This document shows, in pieces, positions 5,775 through 12,473 of a stretch of DNA of 21,177 nt; within the stretch, counting starts at the first letter, position 1, and the number at the start of each line of letters is the position of its first letter. A program made the position numbers and the translations under genes. The notes beneath the pieces are model-generated. The model was not told the DNA's origin, did not search any database, and saw only the letters and a program-made list of their open reading frames with translations. Source of the stretch: DASZHA01 sp049644325 (lineage in GTDB: Bacteria > Chloroflexota > Dormibacteria > DASZGP01); contig JBARRR010000177.1 of NCBI GenBank assembly GCA_049644325.1, positions 1 to 21,177 on the forward strand. The letters are read 5' to 3'.

Positions 5775-7266
5775 TCCGCCTGGGCAACCGGGCCGTCATG
5801 GTGGTGCCGCCCCCATCGCTGTCGGCCTGGACCCGGCCGCCGTGGGCCTCGACGATTGACTTGACGATCGCCAGCCCCAGGCCGGAGCCGTTGGAGCGGC
5901 GCTCATCGGAGGCGCGGTAGAAGCGGTCGAAGACCCGGGGTAGCGCGTCTTTGACGATGCCAGTCCCCTGGTCGCTGAGACTGACGATCACCAGGTCGCC
6001 GTCGACCCGCGTCCTCCAAGTGTGGGTCCCACCCGGCGCGTGGGAGAGGGCATTGTTGGCGAGGTTGAGCACGGCCCGACGCAGCTGTTCCTTGTCGCCT
6101 CGCACGATGGCCTCGCCGGGGCTCTCGGTGACCACCTCGACGCGCTGGTCGGGCGCTCGCATCGACGCCTCCTCGACGACCTCGGCGATGATGGCGTCCA
6201 GGTCCACGGGCTCCCGCACGGCGTCCGGGCTGGCGGCGCTGTCGAGCCGCGTGAGGGTGAGCAGGTCCTCCACCAGCACCGACATCCGGCGGACCTCGCG
6301 CTGCATCGACTCCAGCGACGCGCGCTCGGCCTCGACGTCGGTGGCCGCCCCCCGCTGCAGCAGGTCGAGCTGGCCCTGGATCGTGGTCAGCGGCGTGCGC
6401 AATTCGTGGGACGCGTCGCCGACGAAGTTGCGCATCCCGGCCTCGCTGTCGGCCCGCACGGTGAAGGCGGCCTGAACGGCAGCGGCCATGTCGTTGAAGG
6501 CGCGGGCCAGCCGGCCGACCTCGTCCTGGCTCTGGGGCTCGACGACCCGGCGGCTGAAGTCTCCGCCCGCCAGCTCCGTGGACGCCTCGGTGACTCGCCG
6601 CAGAGGTCTGAGGGCGCGCCTTACCAGCAGAGGCATGAGCACCACCGCGAGCAGGATCAGGACGCCGGTGCCGATCCCGAGCACGGTCAGCAGGCGCTGC
6701 TGGGTCTGCTGCAGCGGCTGGGTTGGTTCGCTCAGCTGGACCACGCCCAGCGACTTGCCGTTGCGGTTGCCCAGCGGGTGCAGCACGACCATGGCCTGGT
6801 CGGCGCCGCTGCCCACCAGGTAGTAAGGCCGGGTGCGCCCCTGGGACGCGTCCAGGTAGTCGCGCAGCGGCAGGGTGGGGTATTCCTTGTCCGCCGGTGC
6901 CGACGAGTTGACCCGGCCGTCGGCGTCGATGAGGACCGCCGAGACCGTGTTGTTGGAGAGCACGTCGACGATGCACTGGGCGGTGGCGGCGCTGACCCGG
7001 TTGTTGACGACCTCGCTCCCGGTCGCGGTGCGGCACCGGGCCGCGGCTCTCAGTGGCTGGAGGTTGGCCCCGATGGTCGCCGGGTAGTGCTGGCGGAGCA
7101 CGCCCGCCTCGTCGGAGCGCAGGTACTGGCCGAGGGCGAAGTACTGCAACGCCCCACCGCCCACCAGCAGCACCAGGAGCGTGCCGACGCTGAGGGCCGA
7201 GAGGCGCGCCTGCAGGCTGAGCCGGCGCAGGCTAAGCGACCGCGGCGATGCGGTATCCGACCCCAC
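5746..7266 (-). CDS. Membrane sensor histidine kinase (HAMP, HisKA, HATPase)
   Basis: The protein is 506 residues from the GTG at 7266. Order: TM1 (~23-43), an extracytoplasmic sensor region (~44-190) with two cysteines (Cys78 and Cys98), TM2 (~192-214), HAMP (~215-268), then the dimerisation and phosphotransfer helix with DASHELRTP and phospho-accepting His287. The ATP-binding domain follows with N box (NLANNALSHAPGG), G1 (SDQGTGI), F (FDRFYRAS) and G2 (GSGLGLAIVKS). It autophosphorylates and passes phosphate to the response regulator just upstream. The genes overlap by 35 bases if GTG 7266 is the start. An ATG at 7353 is also open but would add about 29 Ser/Thr/Arg-rich residues read from inside the regulator gene, so I prefer GTG. 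The signal sensed is unknown; the cysteine pair could be structural or redox-responsive. Confidence 0.88.
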   Translation of the reverse strand: MGSDTASPRSLSLRRLSLQARLSALSVGTLLVLLVGGGALQYFALGQYLRSDEAGVLRQHYPATIGANLQPLRAAARCRTATGSEVVNNRVSAATAQCIVDVLSNNTVSAVLIDADGRVNSSAPADKEYPTLPLRDYLDASQGRTRPYYLVGSGADQAMVVLHPLGNRNGKSLGVVQLSEPTQPLQQTQQRLLTVLGIGTGVLILLAVVLMPLLVRRALRPLRRVTEASTELAGGDFSRRVVEPQSQDEVGRLARAFNDMAAAVQAAFTVRADSEAGMRNFVGDASHELRTPLTTIQGQLDLLQRGAATDVEAERASLESMQREVRRMSVLVEDLLTLTRLDSAASPDAVREPVDLDAIIAEVVEEASMRAPDQRVEVVTESPGEAIVRGDKEQLRRAVLNLANNALSHAPGGTHTWRTRVDGDLVIVSLSDQGTGIVKDALPRVFDRFYRASDERRSNGSGLGLAIVKSIVEAHGGRVQADSDGGGTTMTARLPRRTTSAGEPAA

Positions 7267-7930
7267 GGACGGTCTGGATGAGCTGGCGGCTGTCGTCGCC
7301 GAGCTTCTGCCGTAGGTAGCGGATGTAGACCTCGACATTGTTCTCGTCGCCATAGAAGTTGTAGCCCCACACCTGGTCGAGGATGCGGTCGCGCGGCAGG
7401 ACCTGGTTGGGGTGCTGCATCAGCAGCTTGAGCAGGTCGAACTCCCGCGCGGTCAGCTCGATGGGCCTGTCGCCGAGCCTCACCTGGCGGGTGCCGTCGT
7501 TGAGCACCAGGCTGCCGACGCGCAGGTCCTCGCCGGCGGTGGGACGGCGGCGGCGAAGGATGGCCTTGGCGCGGGCCAGCAGCTCCTCGAAGTGGAAGGG
7601 CTTGACCAGGTAGTCGTCGGCGCCGACCTCCAGCCCCTTGAGGCGATCCTCGAGCCCGTCCTTGGCGCTGAGGATGAGGATGCCCATGTCGGCGCCCTGG
7701 ACCGCCTCGCAGACCTCGTAGCCGTTCATTCGCGGCATCGCGATGTCGAGGATGACAAGATCGGGCTTGAATTCGCTGATGGCGATCAACGCCGCCTTGC
7801 CATCGTTGGCGCTCTGTACCTCGTAGCCCTCGTACTGGAGCCCGAGGCGGACGAAGTCGACAATGCCCTGCTCGTCGTCGACGACCAGCACCTTGCCCTC
7901 GCGACCGGGGTTGTCTGTGGGCTTGCCCAT
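7232..7930 (-). CDS. OmpR/PhoB-family response regulator
   Basis: The 232-residue protein has a receiver domain (~12-125) with the acidic pair Asp18-Asp19, phospho-acceptor Asp62 (LVILDIAMPRMNG) and the VKPF lysine. A winged-helix DNA-binding domain (~140-230) follows with IELTAREFDLLKLL and the wing RGVGYRI. It is the partner of the adjacent kinase. The ATG at 7930 is chosen over an in-frame start at 7978 because it begins about 12 residues before the first strand and has TACAAT 6 bases upstream. PhoB/OmpR regulators bind direct repeats about 11 bases apart, and such repeats lie in the adjacent intergenic region. The likely targets are its own operon and the divergent PAP2 gene. Confidence 0.92.
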   Translation of the reverse strand: MGKPTDNPGREGKVLVVDDEQGIVDFVRLGLQYEGYEVQSANDGKAALIAISEFKPDLVILDIAMPRMNGYEVCEAVQGADMGILILSAKDGLEDRLKGLEVGADDYLVKPFHFEELLARAKAILRRRRPTAGEDLRVGSLVLNDGTRQVRLGDRPIELTAREFDLLKLLMQHPNQVLPRDRILDQVWGYNFYGDENNVEVYIRYLRQKLGDDSRQLIQTVRGVGYRIAAVA

Positions 7931-7942
7931 GGCGCGATTGTA
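7931..7942 (-). promoter_or_regulatory. Leaderless-type promoter of the two-component operon
   Basis: On the minus strand TACAAT (7942-7937) is followed by CGCGCC and the ATG at 7930. The hexamer is one base off the -10 consensus, and the 6-base gap suggests a leaderless mRNA. No Shine-Dalgarno sequence is seen. Confidence 0.6.
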
Positions 7943-7988
7943 TTTCCGGGCAGCGCCCAGGACGACGAGCTGGGCCAATTCTCAGCCA

Positions 7989-8039
7989 CCTCTCAGGGCC
8001 CCATCACAGCTCCCATTGGAGCCTCTTATCGACCTCTTA
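7989..8039. promoter_or_regulatory. Array of 11-bp-phased direct repeats, candidate response-regulator site
   Basis: Seven-base units recur every 11 bases: CCTCTCA at 7989, CCCATCA at 8000, TCCCATT at 8011, CCTCTTA at 8022 and CCTCTTA at 8033. The last two are identical; the middle two are weaker. An 11-base period with a conserved 7-mer is the layout bound by tandem dimers of PhoB/OmpR-type regulators. The two best units cover about -42 to -25 relative to the PAP2 gene start, replacing a -35 box, which is the activator position in pho-type promoters. The regulator gene itself starts 59 bases away on the other side. Confidence 0.55.
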
Positions 8040-8050
8040 GCCTGCCTTCG

Positions 8051-8063
8051 CATACTCGGGGAA
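8051..8063 (+). promoter_or_regulatory. Leaderless-type promoter of the PAP2 gene
   Basis: CATACT (8051-8056) is followed by 7 bases and the ATG at 8064. There is no -35 consensus; the phased repeats occupy that position, consistent with activator dependence. Confidence 0.5.
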
Positions 8064-8972
8064 ATGCGAAGCGGGTCGCCCCTTCCTCGGCTCCGCGCCA
8101 TCCTTGTGCCGGCAGTCGTCGTCTACGTTGTCGCCGTCTGCCTCTTCTCGGTCTGGCGTGGCATTTCGGTCTCGCCCGACTACCTGTTGATCGTGATGCT
8201 GCTCGGCGCGGCGGTCCTGGGCCGCGTCAAGCCCTTCCTGCTGGACTGGATGCCGTTCCTTGTCCTCTTCCTTGGCTATGAGGCCCTGCGCGGCCTGGCC
8301 GGCGCCTCGGGGATCGAACCCCATTTCACCGCGCCGATCGCCTTCGACACAATGGTGGGCTGGGGGACGGTGCCAACCGTGTGGTTGCAGCAGCACCTCT
8401 TCCGTGCCGGCCAGGTATCGCCCCTGGACATCGCCGTCACCTTCGTCTACTTCCTCCACTTCGCCTTCCCGCTGACGCTCGGCTTTGTATTCTGGCTCCG
8501 CGACCGCAGCCTCTTCCGCCGCTATGCGGCGACGATGCTGGCGATGAGCTACGCCGCCTTCGTCTTCTTCCTGCTGGTGCCGGTGGCGCCGCCCTGGCTC
8601 GCCTCGCAGAGCGGCTACCTACCCCACGTCGAGAAGATCATCGACCACACGCTTCCCAGCGCGACCACCTGGTTCTACCAGCAGCTCGAGCCCAACCCGG
8701 TCGCGGCGATGCCCTCGCTGCACATGGCCTACCCGGTGCTGGGCCTGCTCTATGCGGTGCGCCACTTCGGCCGGCGCGGCTGGCTGCTGGCGCTGTGGTG
8801 CGTGGCGGTGGCGTTCACCATCGTCTACCTCGGCGAGCACTACCTAGCTGACGCGATCGCCGGGACGCTGGTCGCCGGCGCCGCCTATTTCTGCGTGGAG
8901 TCCGTCTACGCCCGCCTACAGCAGACCCGTGAAGCGCAGCCCGCTCTGGGTCCGGTTGAGCTTGTTGAGTGA
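8064..8972 (+). CDS. PAP2/Aur1-like membrane phosphatase or phosphotransferase
   Basis: The 302-residue protein has about six to eight membrane segments. It carries two of the three acid-phosphatase motifs: PSLHM (217-221, His220) and YLGEHYLADAIAG (His259 with Asp263, the nucleophile pair). The spacing and GEHYLAD form resemble the Aur1/inositol-phosphoceramide-synthase-like branch of the PAP2 superfamily, which acts on lipid phosphates or transfers phospho-head groups at the membrane. The first motif (KxxxxxxRP) is not clear. The ATG at 8064 is chosen for its promoter and because upstream codons read through the repeat array. The last 57 bases overlap the 3' end of the F420:NADP reductase gene on the other strand. 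The substrate is unknown; regulation by the divergent two-component system is inferred from the repeats. Confidence 0.85.
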   Translation: MRSGSPLPRLRAILVPAVVVYVVAVCLFSVWRGISVSPDYLLIVMLLGAAVLGRVKPFLLDWMPFLVLFLGYEALRGLAGASGIEPHFTAPIAFDTMVGWGTVPTVWLQQHLFRAGQVSPLDIAVTFVYFLHFAFPLTLGFVFWLRDRSLFRRYAATMLAMSYAAFVFFLLVPVAPPWLASQSGYLPHVEKIIDHTLPSATTWFYQQLEPNPVAAMPSLHMAYPVLGLLYAVRHFGRRGWLLALWCVAVAFTIVYLGEHYLADAIAGTLVAGAAYFCVESVYARLQQTREAQPALGPVELVE

Positions 8973-9566
8973 GGCCAGAACCGCCGTCTGACACTCGACG
9001 TAGTGCGCCAGGCTGAGCGGGCCCGCCACCACGCCACGGGCGCCGATGTCCGCGCACAGCCCAAGCACCACCTCGCGGTCGGCCTGGTCGTCGGCGACGA
9101 TTGCCACGTCCTCGTCGAGCGCATGGTCGAGGTCCAGCAGGCTCTTGGCGCTGACTGTGTGAAAAGCGGCGGCCACCCGGCTTTGCGGTAGCCGCGTCGC
9201 AACCGCCTGGGCCGCCGACCCCTCGGGCACCTCGTCGATCAGCGGCCGACCGTCGACGAAGCGCATGGGCACCACGGCGCTGATCACCAGCTTGCCCGCC
9301 AGGGCGCCCTCGAACGCCCCGACGGCATCGACAACACCCTCGAAAGGCGTCGCCAGGACGACGATCTCGGCGCCCGCGGCGACATCGGCGTTGCCGCCAC
9401 CCTCGATCTCCGCACCGACCAGCTCAGCCAGATCCGCGGCCGCCTGGCGGGCCCGGTCGGGGTCACGGGAACCGACCAGCACCCGGTAGCCGGCGCGGGC
9501 CCAGCGGGCGGCCAGGCCGCGACCTTCCTTGCCGGTGCCGCCGATGATCGCGATGGAAGCGCTCAC
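8916..9566 (-). CDS. npdG: NADPH-dependent F420 reductase (F420H2:NADP oxidoreductase)
   Basis: The 216-residue protein has an N-terminal Rossmann motif IAIIGGTGKEGRGLAARWA (residues 5-23) followed by VGSRDPDRA, where Ser33-Arg34 would hold the NADP 2'-phosphate. Further family features are AEIVVLATPFEGV and a C-terminal half with VAAAFHTVSA. It moves hydride between NADP and the deazaflavin cofactor F420 in the cytosol, so the organism is expected to make or use F420. The GTG start lies just ahead of the first strand, 12 bases after the stop of the dehydrogenase gene, so the two are probably one operon. Confidence 0.88.
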   Translation of the reverse strand: MSASIAIIGGTGKEGRGLAARWARAGYRVLVGSRDPDRARQAAADLAELVGAEIEGGGNADVAAGAEIVVLATPFEGVVDAVGAFEGALAGKLVISAVVPMRFVDGRPLIDEVPEGSAAQAVATRLPQSRVAAAFHTVSAKSLLDLDHALDEDVAIVADDQADREVVLGLCADIGARGVVAGPLSLAHYVECQTAVLASLNKLNRTQSGLRFTGLL

Positions 9567-9578
9567 AGCGCCGCCAGC

Positions 9579-10442
9579 CTACTTCTTCTCGTGGACGAGG
9601 AAGCCCTTGCCGGTCTTGTTGCCCAGTTCGCCCGCGTGGACGTGAGCCTCAAGCTCAGCGGTCGGCTGCCAGAGCGGGTCCTTGGTCTCTTCCAGCGCCA
9701 GGTGCCAGGCGTCGTGGATCACGTCGAGTCCGATGAAATCGGCCAGCGCGATCGGTCCCATCGGCCAGTTGAGGCCGCGCTTGCAGGCATCGTCGATGTC
9801 CTCGGCCGCGGCGGCGCCTTCGTCAAGGAGACGCAGCGCCTCCCGGATCGCGGTGAAGACGACGCGGTTGACGATGAAGCCGTAGCTCTCGTGGTTCACG
9901 GGTACCGGGTGCCGGCCGACCTGCTCGCAGAAGGCGACCACCGTTTTGAAAGTCTCGTCCGACGTCTTCGGACCGCGGACCACCTCGCACAGGTCCATGA
10001 GGAGGACGGGGTTAAAGAAGTGCGCGTTGAGGCACTTCTCCGGCCGCCCTGTGACGTGGGCGAGGTGACTGACCCCGATGGTGGAGCTGGTTGAGGCCAG
10101 GATCGCGTCCGGCGGGGCGGACCCGTCCATCTGCTTCCAGACCTCGTGCTTGGTGCTGATGTCCTCGGCCACCGCCTCGATGACGATCTGGGCGTCCTGG
10201 AGCGCCTCGTCGATCTCTATCGTGGGATGGACCCGGGCCAGGGCCGCGTCGCAGTCCTTCTCATCCAGGGATCCTTTCTCAACCCGCCGTTTGAGGAGCC
10301 GCTCGCCGTTGGCGACGGCCTTCTCCAGGGTTTCCGCGCGTCGCGAGTACATGCGCACCTCCAGCCCCGAGAGCGCGCACTGATAGGCAAGCTGGGAACC
10401 GACCGTGCCCGCGCCGACCACGCTGACCCTGGATATTTCCAC
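9579..10442 (-). CDS. 3-hydroxybutyryl-CoA / 3-hydroxyacyl-CoA dehydrogenase
   Basis: The 287-residue enzyme has the usual size for single-domain-pair hydroxyacyl-CoA dehydrogenases. The NAD-binding motif VVGAGTVGSQLA (8-19) opens the protein. The catalytic His141 (NAHFFNP) and Glu153 (LCEVV) are in place, as is the C-terminal helical domain with GFIVNRV and LADFIGLD. It interconverts acetoacetyl-CoA and 3-hydroxybutyryl-CoA, or longer analogues, with NAD(H). The GTG start is set by a strong Shine-Dalgarno sequence 4 bases upstream. It is followed at 12 bases by the F420:NADP reductase. It could feed crotonyl-CoA to the Ccr enzyme about 8 kb away, but short-chain beta-oxidation is equally possible. 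Confidence 0.87.
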   Translation of the reverse strand: MEISRVSVVGAGTVGSQLAYQCALSGLEVRMYSRRAETLEKAVANGERLLKRRVEKGSLDEKDCDAALARVHPTIEIDEALQDAQIVIEAVAEDISTKHEVWKQMDGSAPPDAILASTSSTIGVSHLAHVTGRPEKCLNAHFFNPVLLMDLCEVVRGPKTSDETFKTVVAFCEQVGRHPVPVNHESYGFIVNRVVFTAIREALRLLDEGAAAAEDIDDACKRGLNWPMGPIALADFIGLDVIHDAWHLALEETKDPLWQPTAELEAHVHAGELGNKTGKGFLVHEKK

Positions 10443-10453
10443 TTCTCCTCCTT
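10443..10453 (-). promoter_or_regulatory. Strong Shine-Dalgarno sequence of the dehydrogenase gene
   Basis: On the minus strand AAGGAGG (10453-10447) is followed by 4 bases and the GTG at 10442. It shows that this gene is translated from a leadered mRNA. A possible -10, TATCAT, is at 10538-10533, giving a leader of roughly 85 bases. Confidence 0.65.
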
Positions 10454-10572
10454 GGAATGCCTGGGGATGGCGTTGGGTCTGACCTGGGACGACCCGGGGT
10501 TGCCGGGCCCCTCAGGCCGCGCGGCGGTAGGGATGATAACCGCGGCGACTTGCTCTCTGCCGCCGGAGTAGG

Positions 10573-10585
10573 CACTATTCCATTC
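10573..10585 (+). promoter_or_regulatory. Possible leaderless promoter of the CBS gene
   Basis: CACTAT (10573-10578) precedes the GTG at 10586 by 7 bases. The match to a -10 hexamer is weaker than at the other genes. No Shine-Dalgarno sequence is seen before the GTG, or before the in-frame ATG at 10607. Confidence 0.35.
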
Positions 10586-11059
10586 GTGGTTCAGGTCAAG
10601 GACATCATGTCCAAGGACGTCCTCAAGATCTCTCAGTCAGCAACCATCGATGAGTTGACGGCGATCCTGACACGTCATCGCATAACGGGCCTGCCCGTTC
10701 TCGACAACAAGGGCAAGCTCGCCGGCGTGGTCTCCGAGTTCGACGTGATCGACAAGAAGGGCAAGACCGTGGCCGACATCATGAGCAAGAAGCCGATCAC
10801 CATCGCCAACACGGCGCCGGTGGCGGACGCGGCCAAGCTCTTCGTCAAGCACCGCATCCGCCGGGTGCCGGTGATGAACGGGGAGAAGCTGGTTGGGATC
10901 GTCAGCCGGTCCGACATCGTCCGCTTCTTCGCCACCCGCCAGTGGCACTGCGGCGAGTGCGGCTACACCGAGCGGGGCTTTGACCCGCCCGACAAGTGCC
11001 CCAGCTGCGGCGCCAACGCCAGCAAGTTCACCCTGACCCAAGCCCCCCCGGGCATGTAG
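10586..11059 (+). CDS. CBS-pair protein with a rubredoxin-like C-terminal metal site
   Basis: The 157-residue protein has two CBS motifs (residues ~5-60 and ~64-117), each with the DIMSK opening and the GxVSxxD end (GVVSEFDV and GIVSRSDI). CBS pairs bind adenosyl nucleotides such as AMP, ATP or SAM. The tail, WHCGECGYTERGFDPP followed by KCPSCGA, holds four cysteines (122, 125, 138, 141) in two CxxC knuckles, very like the rubredoxin domain at the end of rubrerythrin. It would bind one iron or zinc. The combination suggests a soluble switch linking adenylate state to a metal centre, or simply a zinc-stabilised tail. The start could also be the ATG at 10607, but that would cut the first strand. 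Confidence 0.85.
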   Translation: MVQVKDIMSKDVLKISQSATIDELTAILTRHRITGLPVLDNKGKLAGVVSEFDVIDKKGKTVADIMSKKPITIANTAPVADAAKLFVKHRIRRVPVMNGEKLVGIVSRSDIVRFFATRQWHCGECGYTERGFDPPDKCPSCGANASKFTLTQAPPGM

Positions 11060-11061
11060 CT

Positions 11062-11090
11062 CGAGGCCCCCGGTGACCGGGGCACCCTCG
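11062..11090. terminator. Bidirectional hairpin between convergent genes
   Basis: CGAGG (11062-11066) pairs with CCTCG (11086-11090). Inside it, CCCC-C-GG, loop TGA and CC-GGGG form a GC-rich stem with one bulge. It begins 3 bases after the CBS stop and 9 bases from the SGNH stop on the other strand. It has no T-run, but its position suggests a shared terminator. Confidence 0.5.
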
Positions 11091-11098
11091 TCCTGGAC

Positions 11099-12391
11099 TT
11101 ACGCGGTCGGCGGCGGCGCGCAGGTCGAGCCGTGGCCCGCGACCAGGGCGTCGTCCCAGAGCTGGGCCATCGCCGCGTAACCGGCGGCATTGGGGTGGAC
11201 CCCGTCGGCCAGGTCTCCGCTGCGGTCGCGGTAGTGGGCGAAGAAATCGGGCGCCGCCGCCAGGCCGAACTGGGACCGGAGCCCGTCGACCACGGGCAGG
11301 TAGGTCGCTTCCAGCTCCTTCTTCTGCTGGTCGGCATCGTTCCGATAGCTCGGGCACGCCAGGTGAATGGCGCTGCCGGGAGCGCCCAGGCGATTCAGGT
11401 TGCCCACCAGGGTCGCCATCCGTGCCTGGTACTCGTCGGCCGGGCGCTTGACCTTGACGTCGTTGGCGCCGAGGTTGATCAGCCAGCCATTGGGATGGGC
11501 GGCGGCCACCAGGTCTTTGAAATGTTGGCTGTCACTGACGTGGTCGTAGCCGTCTGAGGTGATCCCGGACCAGCCCTCGTTGACGATCAGGACTGGGTGT
11601 CCCCGCCCTGCCTCCAGCATCTGGGAGAGCTGGACGACGAAGCTGGGGCGGCTGGCCGGGTGGAGTGACGCGCCCGCCTGGGGGAACTGGCGGCCGTCAC
11701 CGCTAACCAACCCAGGGTCCACCCCCTGGAGGGCGTTGCGGGCAGCGATCCAGTCGGTGAAGTAGCCCAGGCGGTCGATCGCCCCGGGCGGGTAGGGGCC
11801 GCCGCTGAGCCCCTCCGTGATGGAGTCCCCGATGGCCACGATCACGTCGCCACGGCCGATGTGGCCCAGGCGGGCGGTTGCCAGCGGCTTCTGGGCCAGG
11901 GCGAAGGCGGCAAAGATCTCCTCCTCCGGCACGTACATGCGGGCGTCCAGGGTGTGCTCGCCATAGCCCACGTTGTGGAAGCTGCCGCCCAGGTTCGAGC
12001 CCTTGAGGCGCTGGACCTGGCGGTTGGGCCCGCCGGCGTCGAGGGTGACGTCGACGATGGTGCGGTCACCAGGTCCATTGGTCTCCAACGAGTACTGCAG
12101 GTCGGAGCCGGTCTGGATATAGGGGACCGAGAAGGCACCCCCGGGGCCAGGGATGTCGAGGGTGGCGGTGTCGGGCTCAGCGGCGACGCTGTGATGGGGC
12201 GAGCTGAACCGCACCCAGGGCCGGTACTGGTCGCCCGAAACTGCCGGCAGGACCTTGGCGATTTTGGCCATCAACCCGGGATCGCCCGGGAGTGTTCGAA
12301 CCGTGGCGCTGGAAGACAGGATCATCAGCGCGACCCCGGCCAGGGTCATGAAGGCCGTGAATACCTTCGGCGGTAGGAAGGTTGGGTTCAA
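11099..12391 (-). CDS. Exported SGNH/GDSL hydrolase with an N-terminal extra domain
   Basis: The 430-residue protein starts with a hydrophobic anchor or signal segment (~10-28). A beta-rich region (~55-155) of unknown type follows, then an SGNH hydrolase domain (~180-420). Family blocks are visible: Ser190 in VAIGDSITEG, Gly273 in NEGWSG, Asn310 in LGANDV, and Asp397-x-His399 in DGVHPNAAGY. Such enzymes deacylate or de-esterify carbohydrates or lipids outside the cell; the substrate cannot be read from sequence. The TTG start at 12391 is the best available, 7 bases after TAACGT and just before the hydrophobic segment, but a leaderless TTG would be unusual. A second possible -10, TATAGT at 12437-12432, would give a short leader. 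Confidence 0.82.
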   Translation of the reverse strand: MNPTFLPPKVFTAFMTLAGVALMILSSSATVRTLPGDPGLMAKIAKVLPAVSGDQYRPWVRFSSPHHSVAAEPDTATLDIPGPGGAFSVPYIQTGSDLQYSLETNGPGDRTIVDVTLDAGGPNRQVQRLKGSNLGGSFHNVGYGEHTLDARMYVPEEEIFAAFALAQKPLATARLGHIGRGDVIVAIGDSITEGLSGGPYPPGAIDRLGYFTDWIAARNALQGVDPGLVSGDGRQFPQAGASLHPASRPSFVVQLSQMLEAGRGHPVLIVNEGWSGITSDGYDHVSDSQHFKDLVAAAHPNGWLINLGANDVKVKRPADEYQARMATLVGNLNRLGAPGSAIHLACPSYRNDADQQKKELEATYLPVVDGLRSQFGLAAAPDFFAHYRDRSGDLADGVHPNAAGYAAMAQLWDDALVAGHGSTCAPPPTA

Positions 12392-12404
12392 TCAGGCGAC
12401 GTTA
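12392..12404 (-). promoter_or_regulatory. Possible promoter of the SGNH hydrolase gene
   Basis: On the minus strand TAACGT (12404-12399) precedes the TTG at 12391 by 7 bases. A competing and closer-to-consensus hexamer, TATAGT, lies at 12437-12432 and would give a leader of about 35 bases. The choice between them is open. Confidence 0.35.
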
Positions 12405-12441
12405 GCAAAGCGTTGAAGTGGGTCGCAGCCCACTATACGTC

Positions 12442-12469
12442 GCCCCCGGTTTCGGTTGGACCCCGGGGC
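12442..12469 (-). terminator. GC-rich hairpin downstream of pckA
   Basis: On the minus strand, 5 bases past the pckA stop, GCCCCGG (12469-12463) and CCGGGGGC (12449-12442) can pair with one bulge around a 13-base loop. There is no U-tract. It would separate the mcl-pckA operon from the SGNH gene. Confidence 0.5.
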
Positions 12470-12473
12470 TGGG

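Noticed and set aside
6022..7281. 419-codon plus-strand frame across the kinase gene
   Set aside because: It is antisense to a histidine kinase with all catalytic boxes. It has no domain and a His/Val/Gly-rich shadow composition.
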